Positions 1 to 7,970 of a stretch of 64,000 nt of DNA are shown here, piece after piece. A model generated the notes under the pieces. It was not told the origin of the DNA. It saw only the letters and a list, made by a program, of their open reading frames with translations, and ran no database searches. This DNA is from Archangium lansingense. Its GTDB lineage: Bacteria; Myxococcota; Myxococcia; Myxococcales; Myxococcaceae. The position numbers and the translations under genes were made by a program. The stretch covers positions 7,626,001 through 7,690,000 of the forward strand of contig NZ_JAPNKA010000001.1 of NCBI RefSeq assembly GCF_026626635.1. Reading direction: 5' to 3'. Within the stretch, counting starts at the first letter, position 1, and every line of letters starts with the position of its first letter.

Positions 1-1157
1 CCCCACAGGCAGACGATGCGATCCAGCGCCAGGCCGCTGCGGGAGTTGCTGAAGAACACGATGCCGTCGCCGGATGTCGGACGCATCAGGAACCTGGCGC
101 GGAAGCCGGCCTGATTGCGCCCGTCGTGGCCGATGGCGGTGCTGCCGTCGCTGAGGCGCTCGATGAAATGGCCCAGGCCGTAGACCGCTTCATCGGGCGC
201 GCGGGGCGTGCTCAACTCCGCCGGGGTGTACATCTGGGTCAGTTGTGCCTGGGTCAGCGGGTGCGCGCCGGCACTGCCCGCCATGCCGGCGATCATCCAT
301 CGGGCGAAGTCGTGGACGGTGGTGGTCAGGGACGAAGGCGCTTGCTCGACGTAGTACCGCATCGGCACTGGGCTACCGTCGTCTCCATGGCCCTGCGCGG
401 CGCCAGCCAACACCTTCGGCGTCATGGCAACGCTGGTGTGGTTCATGCCCAGCGGCCGGAACACCAGCTCGCGCGCCAGGTCCGAGTACTTGCGCTTGGT
501 GGTCCGCTCGATGGCCAGCTGCATCAGGGTGTAGCCGCCGCCGGAGTACTGAAACCTGGTACCGACGGGCGCGAACAGCTCGACCGCGCCGCGCCCGTTG
601 GTCTTGCCGGCCAGCGACTGCTCCAGGGTCGGCAGTTCTTTGAAATCGAGCCAGCCCTGATACCCACCCAAGGTGGTGCCCGCGGTATGCGAGAGCAGGC
701 GGCGAATCGTGAGCTGGTGATAGTCGAACTGGCTCTGCGCCAGCGGCCACGGCGACAGCATGTCGGCCACCGGCCGATCCAGCTGGACGCGCCCCTGCTC
801 GGCCAGGCGCATCGTCACCCAGCTGGCGATCGGCTTGGACAGCGAGGCCGCGACGAACACCGTATCGGGCGTCACCGGCACCTTGCCAGCGTGGTCGGCG
901 TGGCCGAAGCCCTGAGCGTAGACCAGCTTCCCGTCGACGATCAGCCCCACGGCTGCGCCTTGGATCTTGGCCTCTTTCATGATGGCCGGCACTTCGCGCT
1001 CGATGACCTGGGCGAACGGCGGCGGGGACGACGAGGGTGCGGCCGCCGACGCTTGCGTACCGAGCGCCATCGCGATCATTAGCGCCAACGCCGCGAGCGG
1101 CCTGGCCGACGATGCGGCTCGGCAGTGGAAGACGTGTCCGTTGTGTTCGTTGCGCAT
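1..1157 (-). CDS. Serine beta-lactamase-like hydrolase, 3' end outside window
   Basis: Read on the minus strand, an open frame starts at ATG 1157 and runs to the left edge without a stop (at least 385 residues, so partial). It opens with a signal-peptide-like stretch (hydrophobic residues 20-40, ending TQASAAAPS). The class C beta-lactamase/penicillin-binding-protein motifs follow in order: SLSK at residues 105-108 (nucleophile Ser and Lys), YSGG near 210 (the YxN position) and HDG near 350. Such proteins are usually periplasmic esterases, D-aminopeptidases or beta-lactamases; the substrate cannot be told from sequence. A second member of the family lies at 14675. Family assignment is secure, substrate unknown. 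Confidence 0.9.
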   Translation of the reverse strand, partial: MRNEHNGHVFHCRAASSARPLAALALMIAMALGTQASAAAPSSSPPPFAQVIEREVPAIMKEAKIQGAAVGLIVDGKLVYAQGFGHADHAGKVPVTPDTVFVAASLSKPIASWVTMRLAEQGRVQLDRPVADMLSPWPLAQSQFDYHQLTIRRLLSHTAGTTLGGYQGWLDFKELPTLEQSLAGKTNGRGAVELFAPVGTRFQYSGGGYTLMQLAIERTTKRKYSDLARELVFRPLGMNHTSVAMTPKVLAGAAQGHGDDGSPVPMRYYVEQAPSSLTTTVHDFARWMIAGMAGSAGAHPLTQAQLTQMYTPAELSTPRAPDEAVYGLGHFIERLSDGSTAIGHDGRNQAGFRARFLMRPTSGDGIVFFSNSRSGLALDRIVCLW

Positions 1158-1378
1158 GGTGTCCTGTCCAGGCTGGAAGGTTGGGGATGCGACGCAACGA
1201 CCCGACGAAAGCGGCGCTTTCGCGAGCACGGAACGGCGCGAGTGGGTGATGAGCTCGGAGGCTCGTTCCCCCCGGGCGATCTCGTGCTTGGGCATGTGTC
1301 AGCTCCCCTTCGAGCGGTACTCAGGAGAGCATGATCAGGGGAAAAAACATAAGCGCTTCAACGCACGTTTCCAGGAAC

Positions 1379-1429
1379 GGTGTCAGACGATTCGTAGAGA
1401 CGAGGTGTCGGAGCGAGTCCTGTGACACC
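1379..1429. repeat. Palindromic repeat unit (GTGTCAGAC family), copy 1
   Basis: Two 17-bp arms, GGTGTCAGACGATTCGT (1379-1395) and GCGAGTCCTGTGACACC (1413-1429), are imperfect inverted repeats around a 17-bp centre. Related arms occur at 5240-5303, 13737-13754 and 32338-32353. The unit is followed within about 10 bp by the truncated start of an ABC-transporter tail. It resembles REP or miniature transposon-end sequences; no transposase for it is in the window. Confidence 0.6.
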
Positions 1430-1437
1430 TTCCCCGG

Positions 1438-1530
1438 CTCGTGGAGGCGGGGCGCCACGAGGAGCTGCTCCTCAAGCGCGGGACATATGCCGAGCTGGTC
1501 CGAGCGCAGCTCGAGAAGACCGGCCTCCTG
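1438..1530 (+). pseudogene. ABC exporter ATPase, C-terminal fragment
   Basis: The frame reads VEAGRHEELLLKRGTYAE and continues LVRAQLEKTG. This matches the conserved tail of ABC exporter ATPases (MsbA-like), where a GxxxExGxHxELL segment precedes YAxLxxxQ. Nothing upstream encodes the nucleotide-binding domain: the fragment begins directly after the palindromic repeat at 1379-1429. It is a gene tail without a start. No stop separates it from the downstream gene at 1654, but that gene has its own ribosome binding site. Confidence 0.55.
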
Positions 1531-1653
1531 GGGTCACAGGCGATCGAAAGCCAGGCAGCTCCCCCCCTGTGCTCTCGGTCGCGGATGCCACCAGGGCAGC
1601 GGCATGGGCGTGCATGTATTGAGAGAGTGATGCACAGACTCGAGGAGATGCCC

Positions 1654-2544
1654 ATGACAACCGTCAAGCTCGTCAACGTGCAACCGGGCAAGAAAAACGG
1701 TGACGTGCTCATTGTCCAGAAGGCGCTGGCCGAGGCCGTAGGGCTGGATTACTCGTCTGGTCCGGGAACCTTCGGACCCAAGACCCGGGCTGCTTACGCG
1801 AAGTGGCAGCGGAAACTCGGACTCCAGGGTGCGGATGCCGATGGCGTGCCGGGACTGAAGTCCCTCCGGGCCCTCGGTCAGAAGTACGACTTCTCCGTGA
1901 GCACCGCGGGCGGCACGTCCACTCCGACCAAGCCCTCGACCGGGCCGACGACGACGCCCTCCAGCGCGCGCCCGCACCCGCGCGGCCGACTGGGTAGGGT
2001 CTACGCCGACAACAGCAAGAAAGCGGCCCACGCGAAGCTCGATCGGCGCTACGTCTCGAAGCTGACTGCGATCTCGCACATCAGGCCGACGAAGCGGCGC
2101 CAGATCGATGAGATCGCCCACAAGGCGGACCTCCCGCCGGCCCTGGTGGCGGGCATCTGGTACCGCGAGGCGTCCCTGGCGAACGGCGTGTACCTGCACA
2201 ACGGCGATCCGCTCGGCAAACCCACCACGCACGTGCCGAAAGGCATCTTCTTCCGCAAGGATCAGTTCGTCGAGGCGGCGGTGGACGCGCTGAAGGAGAA
2301 GCGCTCGACGCAGCGGGCGCTCAAACTGCACTACAGCTCAAAGGATCTGGGCGCCATGGCCACGTACGCGGAGGCGTACAACGGCTACGGCTATCGCTCC
2401 CACGGCAGCACCAGCCCCTACGCGTTCGCCGGGACCAACCAGTACCACGGCGGCATGTACGTGGCCGACGGGGTGTACAGATCGTCCACTTTCGATCGCC
2501 GTCCGGGCATCGTGGCCATCGCGCAGGAATACATGAAGCACTGA
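1654..2544 (+). CDS. Peptidoglycan-binding protein with lysozyme-like domain
   Basis: This 296-residue protein has an N-terminal peptidoglycan-binding type 1 domain (about residues 1-80; GTFGPKTRAAYAKWQ is typical of the repeat) and a Pro/Thr-rich linker (about 90-110). A lysozyme/transglycosylase-like domain follows, around ALVAGIWYREAS with its candidate catalytic Glu. ATG 1654 is chosen because GAGGAG (1642-1647) lies six bases upstream; the same frame is open back to 1441, but that part encodes an unrelated ABC-transporter tail. No signal peptide is visible at the chosen start. Likely acts on cell wall, for example as an autolysin or predation enzyme; direct homologs were not checked. Confidence 0.8.
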   Translation: MTTVKLVNVQPGKKNGDVLIVQKALAEAVGLDYSSGPGTFGPKTRAAYAKWQRKLGLQGADADGVPGLKSLRALGQKYDFSVSTAGGTSTPTKPSTGPTTTPSSARPHPRGRLGRVYADNSKKAAHAKLDRRYVSKLTAISHIRPTKRRQIDEIAHKADLPPALVAGIWYREASLANGVYLHNGDPLGKPTTHVPKGIFFRKDQFVEAAVDALKEKRSTQRALKLHYSSKDLGAMATYAEAYNGYGYRSHGSTSPYAFAGTNQYHGGMYVADGVYRSSTFDRRPGIVAIAQEYMKH

Positions 2545-2630
2545 GTCGAGGTGGTGGAGTACGCAAGAACTGCTCCGCCGCCCCTTCACTGTGGCGGCAA
2601 GACAGGGCCAGGGGCGAGCAGGAGGCTTCC

Positions 2631-3086
2631 CTACTTCAGGCGGACTTTGTGCCGCTCTGCCGTGGCGTTGGGCCGTCCCATGAAGGTGTCGAGAATGCGT
2701 TCCTCCACCCCCACCTCTTCCCAAACAGAGGCGCGCTCAAGCCCGATGCACTCTTGCGGTTCCGCACGTCTCTCATTGCCGGCGGTGTCGAAGATCAAGC
2801 AGTCGCGGAAGTTCCCCCGGTCCTGCATGAACTGAACGATGGGTTGAGAAAACTGCTCTTCCAGCTTCCTCCACCCGATGACTTCCCACCGCCTCTCGTC
2901 CATATGGCGGACAGCCATCTTGAAGAGGATGGGCATGGAGGCAATCCGGTCCAAGTCTGAATCCGGAGTGTCGGTCCTGTAATCGTAATAGGCATCGTGC
3001 GGCATGTTCAGCACCCGGCCATAGCCAAAGGAGCCATCTGCGAGAGGAATTCTCAAGAACGACCCGGGCTTGTAGAGGCGCGGCAT
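2631..3086 (-). CDS. Imm26-family-like immunity protein (pair A)
   Basis: A 151-residue protein beginning with a YKPGSFLRIPLADGSFGYGR motif, the hallmark of Imm26-type immunity proteins, followed by a mixed alpha/beta body. It starts three bases after the stop of the lipoprotein toxin gene at 3090, the usual toxin-immunity order. It is clearly homologous to the protein at 5329-5787: they share FLRIPLADGSF, DSDLDRIAS and QPIVQF, but differ elsewhere, as expected for immunity to different toxin variants. Predicted role: cytoplasmic neutralisation of the partner toxin. No signal peptide. Confidence 0.75.
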   Translation of the reverse strand: MPRLYKPGSFLRIPLADGSFGYGRVLNMPHDAYYDYRTDTPDSDLDRIASMPILFKMAVRHMDERRWEVIGWRKLEEQFSQPIVQFMQDRGNFRDCLIFDTAGNERRAEPQECIGLERASVWEEVGVEERILDTFMGRPNATAERHKVRLK

Positions 3087-3089
3087 CTG

Positions 3090-4118
3090 CTAATATCCCG
3101 TGTATGGGTGAAGTAGGCCCCACAACGCCGTGGCGGCTTCGTGAAACCGTCGGCCTCGCGGATTGTCCTTCGCCACGCCGCGTACGGCATTCTCGGTGCG
3201 ATAGGGCTCTCCGGTGTCGGAGCGGGCGCCTCCCAGGGAATCAATCAACTGCTGCTCTCTCCCGCGGATCCGCCAATACGCGACGTCATCATATCTCTGG
3301 CCATAGTCAATGGCACTCCCAACATCGAACCTATCCACTTCCGCATCGGCAAACGCAGCGTTCTCCGGCTCGGCGCTCTCATCCATGTGATGATTTTTAT
3401 CGCGAAGGAGAATGGCCGCTATCGCTTGAAGTGCGAGGGACTGGGTGAGATCAACGATCATGCTGGTCCGCCCCGCGTAGAAGTGATGGGTTGTCTTGTT
3501 GAGTTTCGTGTAGGTGACGTAGATGCGTCCCAGCCGTTTCTTGTCACTCTTGTCGGGCTCTGGCTTGGGCGCCACGCCAGGAGAAGCCTGGGGCGGGTAT
3601 TGACCTTGGACCCAGCCCATCACATCGCCGAAGTGCGTACCGTAGTACTCGTCCGCGATGTCGATGGGAGTCTTCTCCCCATTCGCGGCCGCCCTGGCCG
3701 TCAGGCACACCAGCAGGCCACTGCCGACCGCCGCCACCACCGCGCCTCCCACCACCACCATCTCTCCCGCCGCGCCGCCAGCCCCGACCTCCGCACCCGG
3801 GCCGCCGTCGGGCACGAGCCGGAGCACACCGCGGGGGACGCCATCTCCCAGGCCCTCGCCGGACAGCCCCTCCAGGGGAGGTGCCGAGAGAGGGGTGAGC
3901 GGCCCCACGGGAGCAGCACCCGCCGTCGCCGCCACCAGCACTATCCGCCTCCCCGCCTGCGGAGCAGTCACCACCTCCTTCCTTGCCCCGGCAGCACCGT
4001 CACGGCGCGGGATATAGACGCAGCGCTGGGGCGGCTCCGGGGTGCTACGGATGCTCGGAGCCGTGCCGCTACACCCCAACACCACCATGCCTAGCAGCAC
4101 CACCCACCCTCGCGGCAC
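3090..4118 (-). CDS. SitA-like lipoprotein toxin A
   Basis: A 342-residue lipoprotein: the N-terminus ends in the lipobox VVLGC (Cys16). A Pro/Gly-rich region and a hydrophobic segment (about 118-140) follow, then a conserved TPIDIADEYYGTHFGDV block and a C-terminal domain. The C-terminal domain has spaced features of GIY-YIG nucleases: RIYVTY, then FYAGRTS, an REQQLID helix (candidate catalytic Glu) and RTENAVRGVAKDNP. The architecture and the immunity gene immediately downstream match SitA toxins of Myxococcus, which move between kin by TraA/B outer-membrane exchange. The nuclease assignment is inference from motif spacing; lipoprotein and pairing are visible. Paralog at 5792. Confidence 0.7.
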   Translation of the reverse strand: MPRGWVVLLGMVVLGCSGTAPSIRSTPEPPQRCVYIPRRDGAAGARKEVVTAPQAGRRIVLVAATAGAAPVGPLTPLSAPPLEGLSGEGLGDGVPRGVLRLVPDGGPGAEVGAGGAAGEMVVVGGAVVAAVGSGLLVCLTARAAANGEKTPIDIADEYYGTHFGDVMGWVQGQYPPQASPGVAPKPEPDKSDKKRLGRIYVTYTKLNKTTHHFYAGRTSMIVDLTQSLALQAIAAILLRDKNHHMDESAEPENAAFADAEVDRFDVGSAIDYGQRYDDVAYWRIRGREQQLIDSLGGARSDTGEPYRTENAVRGVAKDNPRGRRFHEAATALWGLLHPYTGY

Positions 4119-4265
4119 GCAGCGCCTCCGGGCGTTGGCCCCTGCTGGGAAGAGTTCGAGTTTACAGGTGGGCCGCGCGTTCCTGTCAACATGAGGCCCT
4201 GGGGCAAAGGCTCTACGGTGGTCTTACCGGTGGGATTGCGCTCACCAGGAGTTCCAGGCGGCGAA

Positions 4266-4285
4266 TTCGATTCCCGCCGCCTCCA
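4266..4285 (+). other. tmRNA/tRNA 3'-end-like sequence
   Basis: TTCGATTCCCGCCGCCTCCA has the form of the T-loop, 3' T-stem and acceptor strand of a tmRNA or tRNA. The 5' half of the T-stem does not pair and no RNA body lies upstream, so this is not a gene. It may be an old attachment-site core. Weak on its own. Confidence 0.25.
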
Positions 4286-4295
4286 ACAGAAGAAC

Positions 4296-5233
4296 TCACA
4301 GCGGGTGCGCCGCCAGCCACGCGTCGAGTGCCTCCGCGGACTCGTGCTCTTCCTGGTAGGGCTCCTTGCGCGTGGCCGTCTGGCGTAGCTGGAGGATGAG
4401 CTCGCGCGCCCGGCGCCGCTCGCCGAGCCGCCACAGGGCCTCGCCCAGGTGGTAGCCGATCTCTCCGTACAGGCAGCGCGACTCGGACTTCTCCTCGAGC
4501 CGCAGCGCCCGCTCCAGCGAGGCCCGGGCCCGGGCGGGCTGGTTCAGCAGGAGCTGGGCCTCGCCCATGCCCGAGAGCGGCATGGCCAGGTCCGGGTGCT
4601 CGGGCCCCAGCGTCTTCTCATGCAGGGCCAGGGTCCGCTGGTAGTCTTCGATGGCCCGGGCGTATTCACCGCACTCCGCGAAGGCTCCAGCCCTGTTGAT
4701 GAGCGTACTGCCCACCACCGGGGCGTCCGCGCCCACGGAGGACTCCGAGATGGAGAGGGCCCGATCGTAGAGCGGGATCGCCTCGCGGGCGCGCCCCTGC
4801 TGTCGCAGCACCGTGGCCAACGCGTCCAGGTCCGAGGCCAACCGCAGGTGCTTCGGCCCCAGGGCACGCTCGTCGATCTCGAGCGCGCGCCGCATCTCCT
4901 GCTCGGCCTGCTGCGCCTTGTGCTCGATGAACCACGTGAAGCCCAGGCCGCGCCGGGTGAGGGCCACCAGCGGGTGCTCGGGCCCGAGCAACTTCTCGCG
5001 CACGGCCAGCGCCCGGCCCAGGTGCTCTCGAGCCTTCTCCGCCTCGTCGCGCATGATGTGGACATTGCTCATCGAGGTGAGCACTTCGGCCACCGCCAGG
5101 CTCTCGGGGCCGAGCAGCGCCTCGCGCAGCGCCAGGGCCCGCTCGTAGTGCGAGAGCGCCGCCCCCAACTGGCCCTCGTCGAACTCCACCTGTCCCGAGG
5201 CCAGCTCGAGCGCGGCCTCCCACGACCGGCTGC
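4296..5233 (-). pseudogene. Truncated copy of the TPR-kinase 3' end
   Basis: This encodes the last 310 or so residues (TPR region and stop) of the kinase at 7033-9906 but lacks its kinase domain and any start of its own. Together with two bases past the stop it forms a 940-bp repeat (4294-5233 versus 7031-7970) with about four mismatches and no indels; one mismatch changes SRRLYG to SRCLYG. Identity begins two bases beyond the stop codon and ends at 5233, seven bases before a palindromic repeat. It separates toxin pair A from toxin pair B. Such a copy is expected if a cassette was added using the kinase 3' end as homology. Confidence 0.9.
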
Positions 5234-5239
5234 GAAAAT

Positions 5240-5303
5240 GGTGTCAGACGACTCGTAGGAACGACTCGGAGACTCCCGGGTATCGAAACGAGTTCTTTGA
5301 CAC
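5240..5303. repeat. Palindromic repeat unit (GTGTCAGAC family), copy 2
   Basis: Arms GGTGTCAGACGACTCGT (5240-5256) and ACGAGTTCTTTGACAC (5288-5303) form an inverted repeat around a 31-bp centre. The left arm differs from that at 1379 by one base. It abuts the broken end of the duplicated kinase fragment (5233), so it marks a rearrangement breakpoint. Confidence 0.6.
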
Positions 5304-5328
5304 TCTCCCCGGGGCGAGTAAAGGCACT

Positions 5329-5787
5329 CTACTGCCCCAACTCCCTCTTGATGCGCTCTAGTACTGCGTTGGGACGTCCCATGAAGGCATCAAGCAGACG
5401 TTTTTCGACACCGTGCGGCTCCCAAACAGTCGCTGGCTCAAGCCCAATACATTCTTTTGGGGTTGCCTCTCTCGAATTGCCGAGGCTATCGAAAATCGTA
5501 CAGCGGCGGAACGGTCCCACTTCCATTCTGAATTGGACAATAGGTTGGGTCAGATGCTCTTCAATCTCTCTCCATCCGATGAGTTCCCATGATTTCGGGT
5601 ATGGAGAGCGGACAACGATCCTGAAAAGGATAGGCTTTGATGCGATCCTATCCAGATCCGAATCCGGGCTGGTGGTTCTGTAGCTGTAGAAAGCATCAAA
5701 CGGCAATTTGAGAACTCTTCCATAGGCGAAGGAGCCGTCTGCCAAGGGAATTCTCAAGAATGAACCTGGTTCATTTGTTGGCCGCAT
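5329..5787 (-). CDS. Imm26-family-like immunity protein (pair B)
   Basis: A 152-residue paralog of the immunity protein at 2631. It opens with MRPTNEPGSFLRIPLADGSF. ATG 5787 is chosen because it lies at the Imm26 start and four bases after the toxin B stop; the longer open frame to 5937 overlaps toxin B. DSDLDRIASKPILF and QPIVQF are shared with pair A, while the middle and C-terminus differ. Predicted cytoplasmic partner of toxin B. Confidence 0.75.
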   Translation of the reverse strand: MRPTNEPGSFLRIPLADGSFAYGRVLKLPFDAFYSYRTTSPDSDLDRIASKPILFRIVVRSPYPKSWELIGWREIEEHLTQPIVQFRMEVGPFRRCTIFDSLGNSREATPKECIGLEPATVWEPHGVEKRLLDAFMGRPNAVLERIKRELGQ

Positions 5788-5791
5788 GCCT

Positions 5792-6967
5792 TTAATATCC
5801 TGTGTAATGATGAATCTGGCCCCAGCAGACTGTAGCAGCACCATGAAAACGTTTGCCCCGCGGGTTGTCTTTTGCCACGGCGCGCACGATGTTCTCGGTT
5901 CGATCAGGCTTGCCAGTGTCGGACTGGGCGCCTCCACTGAAGTCTATCAGTTGCTGCTCTCTTCCGCGAACCCGCCAATACGCAGGGTCATCATATCTCT
6001 GCTCGTAGTCGATGGCGGCCCCAATGTCGAATACATCAAGTTGTGCATCATCGAATGAAGCACTCCTCGGATCTTCGTTCTCGTCAATGTGATGATTCAT
6101 GTCACGGAGCTTGATGGCCAACTGTGCCTGCAGGTCAAGCGACAGGCTGAGGTCAACGACCATGCTGGTCCGTCCAGAGTAGTAGAGGTTGGTTGCCTCA
6201 TTGAGCTTCCTGTAGGTCGCATAGAGACGGCCGCGTTTCTTTTTGCTTTCTCTGGCGGATTCCGCATCTGGCCGTCCACTGGGAAGAGCGCGGGGAGAAG
6301 ACACCGACTTGGGTTGGGGCGTGGGCGCGCTTGTCTCTACTGCCACCGTGCCATCAGGCGCCTGGTGAATGCGGATTTCTATCTCGATGGTGCTCGGAGT
6401 CGCAGAGCCCTTTGGGGGATACCGGCCTTGAACCCATCCAGAAACATCTCCGAAGTGTGTGCCGTAGAACTTGTCCGCGATGTCGATGGGGGTCTGCTCA
6501 TCGTCCACAACCGCTTTGACGGTGAAGCAAAGCAACAGAACACTGCCCGCGGCCGCGACGACCGCGCCGCCCGTAACCAGGGCTTCTCCTGCCGCAGCGC
6601 CAGTGCCTACTCCTGCCGCGGTCGTGCCGCCTTGTGGCACCGGGCGGAGCATGCTGCGGGGTACTCCATCTCCTGCGCCTCCGCCAGGAAGCCCTCGCAG
6701 CGGTGGTGGGGAAGGCGAAAGCGGAGCCGTCGGCGAACTCGACCCCGGCGCAGGCACGGCGGCAGATACTCCACCTTGTTTTGCCTGCGCAAAGCCGCTG
6801 CTCGGGACGTAAACGCAGTACCTTGTCTGTTCAGTTACAGGGAGAACGCTCCGGGGGGCGCTACTACACCCCACAAGCAACATGAATGTCAGCAGAGCCA
6901 CCCCTCTTGGTCCAGGAGCTGATGGGGCATGCCAACGACCGACAGGGCCTGGAGCGGCTGTGGACAC
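5792..6967 (-). CDS. SitA-like lipoprotein toxin B
   Basis: A paralog of toxin A: lipobox LLVGC, hydrophobic segment, TPIDIADKFYGTHFGDVSGW block, then a GIY-YIG-like C-terminal domain (LYATY, YYSGRTS, REQQLID, RTENIVRAVAKDNP). It carries an extra charged linker of about 45 residues before the C-terminal domain. The start is uncertain: where toxin A has ATG-Pro-Arg-Gly, this copy has Gly-Pro-Arg-Gly. GTG 6967 (391 residues) is used because it supplies a basic n-region and has GGGGAGG upstream; GTG 6901 is possible but gives an uncharged leader. The region before the lipobox overlaps an integrase-like relic on the other strand, so the native start may have been lost. Confidence 0.65.
   Translation of the reverse strand: MSTAAPGPVGRWHAPSAPGPRGVALLTFMLLVGCSSAPRSVLPVTEQTRYCVYVPSSGFAQAKQGGVSAAVPAPGSSSPTAPLSPSPPPLRGLPGGGAGDGVPRSMLRPVPQGGTTAAGVGTGAAAGEALVTGGAVVAAAGSVLLLCFTVKAVVDDEQTPIDIADKFYGTHFGDVSGWVQGRYPPKGSATPSTIEIEIRIHQAPDGTVAVETSAPTPQPKSVSSPRALPSGRPDAESARESKKKRGRLYATYRKLNEATNLYYSGRTSMVVDLSLSLDLQAQLAIKLRDMNHHIDENEDPRSASFDDAQLDVFDIGAAIDYEQRYDDPAYWRVRGREQQLIDFSGGAQSDTGKPDRTENIVRAVAKDNPRGKRFHGAATVCWGQIHHYTGY
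6886..6960 (+). pseudogene. Tyrosine recombinase C-terminal relic
   Basis: The plus frame reads PPLLVQELMGHANDRQGLER. This resembles the LGHxx box of phage/XerC-type integrases (consensus Q-E-L-L/M-G-H). The Arg boxes and the catalytic Tyr are not present. It lies over the 5' end of toxin B on the other strand. A short match could be chance, but tyrosine integrases are plausible carriers of such cassettes. Confidence 0.3.
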
Positions 6968-7030
6968 CTTCCTCCCCTTCTTCTCCACCACCGTCCAGCT
7001 GGGGCCGGCGGCCTTCACCCGTCGAGTGGG

Positions 7031-7970
7031 ACTCACAGCGGGTGCGCCGCCAGCCACGCGTCGAGTGCCTCCACGGACTCGTGCTCTTCCTGGTAGGGCT
7101 CCTTGCGCGTGGCCGTCTGGCGTAGCTGGAGGATGAGCTCGCGCGCCCGGCGCCGCTCGCCGAGCCGCCACAGGGCCTCGCCCAGGTGGTAGCCGATCTC
7201 TCCGTACAGGCGGCGCGACTCGGACTTCTCCTCGAGCCGCAGCGCCCGCTCCAGCGAGGCCCGGGCCCGGGCGGGCTGGTTCAGCAGGAGCTGGGCCTCG
7301 CCCATGCCCGAGAGCGGCATGGCCAGGTCCGGGTGCTCGGGCCCCAGGGTCTTCTCATGCAGGGCCAGGGTCCGCTGGTAGTCTTCGATGGCCCGGGCGT
7401 ATTCGCCGCACTCCGCGAAGGCTCCAGCCCTGTTGATGAGCGTACTGCCCACCACCGGGGCGTCCGCGCCCACGGAGGACTCCGAGATGGAGAGGGCCCG
7501 ATCGTAGAGCGGGATCGCCTCGCGGGCGCGCCCCTGCTGTCGCAGCACCGTGGCCAACGCGTCCAGGTCCGAGGCCAACCGCAGGTGCTTCGGCCCCAGG
7601 GCACGCTCGTCGATCTCGAGCGCGCGCCGCATCTCCTGCTCGGCCTGCTGCGCCTTGTGCTCGATGAACCACGTGAAGCCCAGGCCGCGCCGGGTGAGGG
7701 CCACCAGCGGGTGCTCGGGCCCGAGCAACTTCTCGCGCACGGCCAGCGCCCGGCCCAGGTGCTCTCGAGCCTTCTCCGCCTCGTCGCGCATGATGTGGAC
7801 ATTGCTCATCGAGGTGAGCACTTCGGCCACCGCCAGGCTCTCGGGGCCGAGCAGCGCCTCGCGCAGCGCCAGGGCCCGCTCGTAGTGCGAGAGCGCCGCC
7901 CCCAACTGGCCCTCGTCGAACTCCACCTGTCCCGAGGCCAGCTCGAGCGCGGCCTCCCACGACCGGCTGC
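7031..7970. repeat. 940-bp direct repeat, parental copy inside the kinase gene
   Basis: This is the 3' part of the kinase gene, repeated in the same orientation at 4294-5233 with a constant offset of 2737 bp and about four substitutions. Recombination between the copies would delete 2737 bp including toxin B and its immunity gene and leave the kinase intact, with toxin A directly downstream. Confidence 0.95.

Noticed and set aside
373-1197. 274-codon minus frame at the left edge
   Set aside because: It is in the wrong frame relative to the hydrolase, whose SLSK, YSGG and HDG motifs lie in the frame that runs off the edge.
4213-4434. Identical minus frames at the ends of both kinase-tail copies
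   Set aside because: Same Arg/Pro/Ala-rich frame seen twice only because the DNA is repeated; out of frame with the TPR protein.
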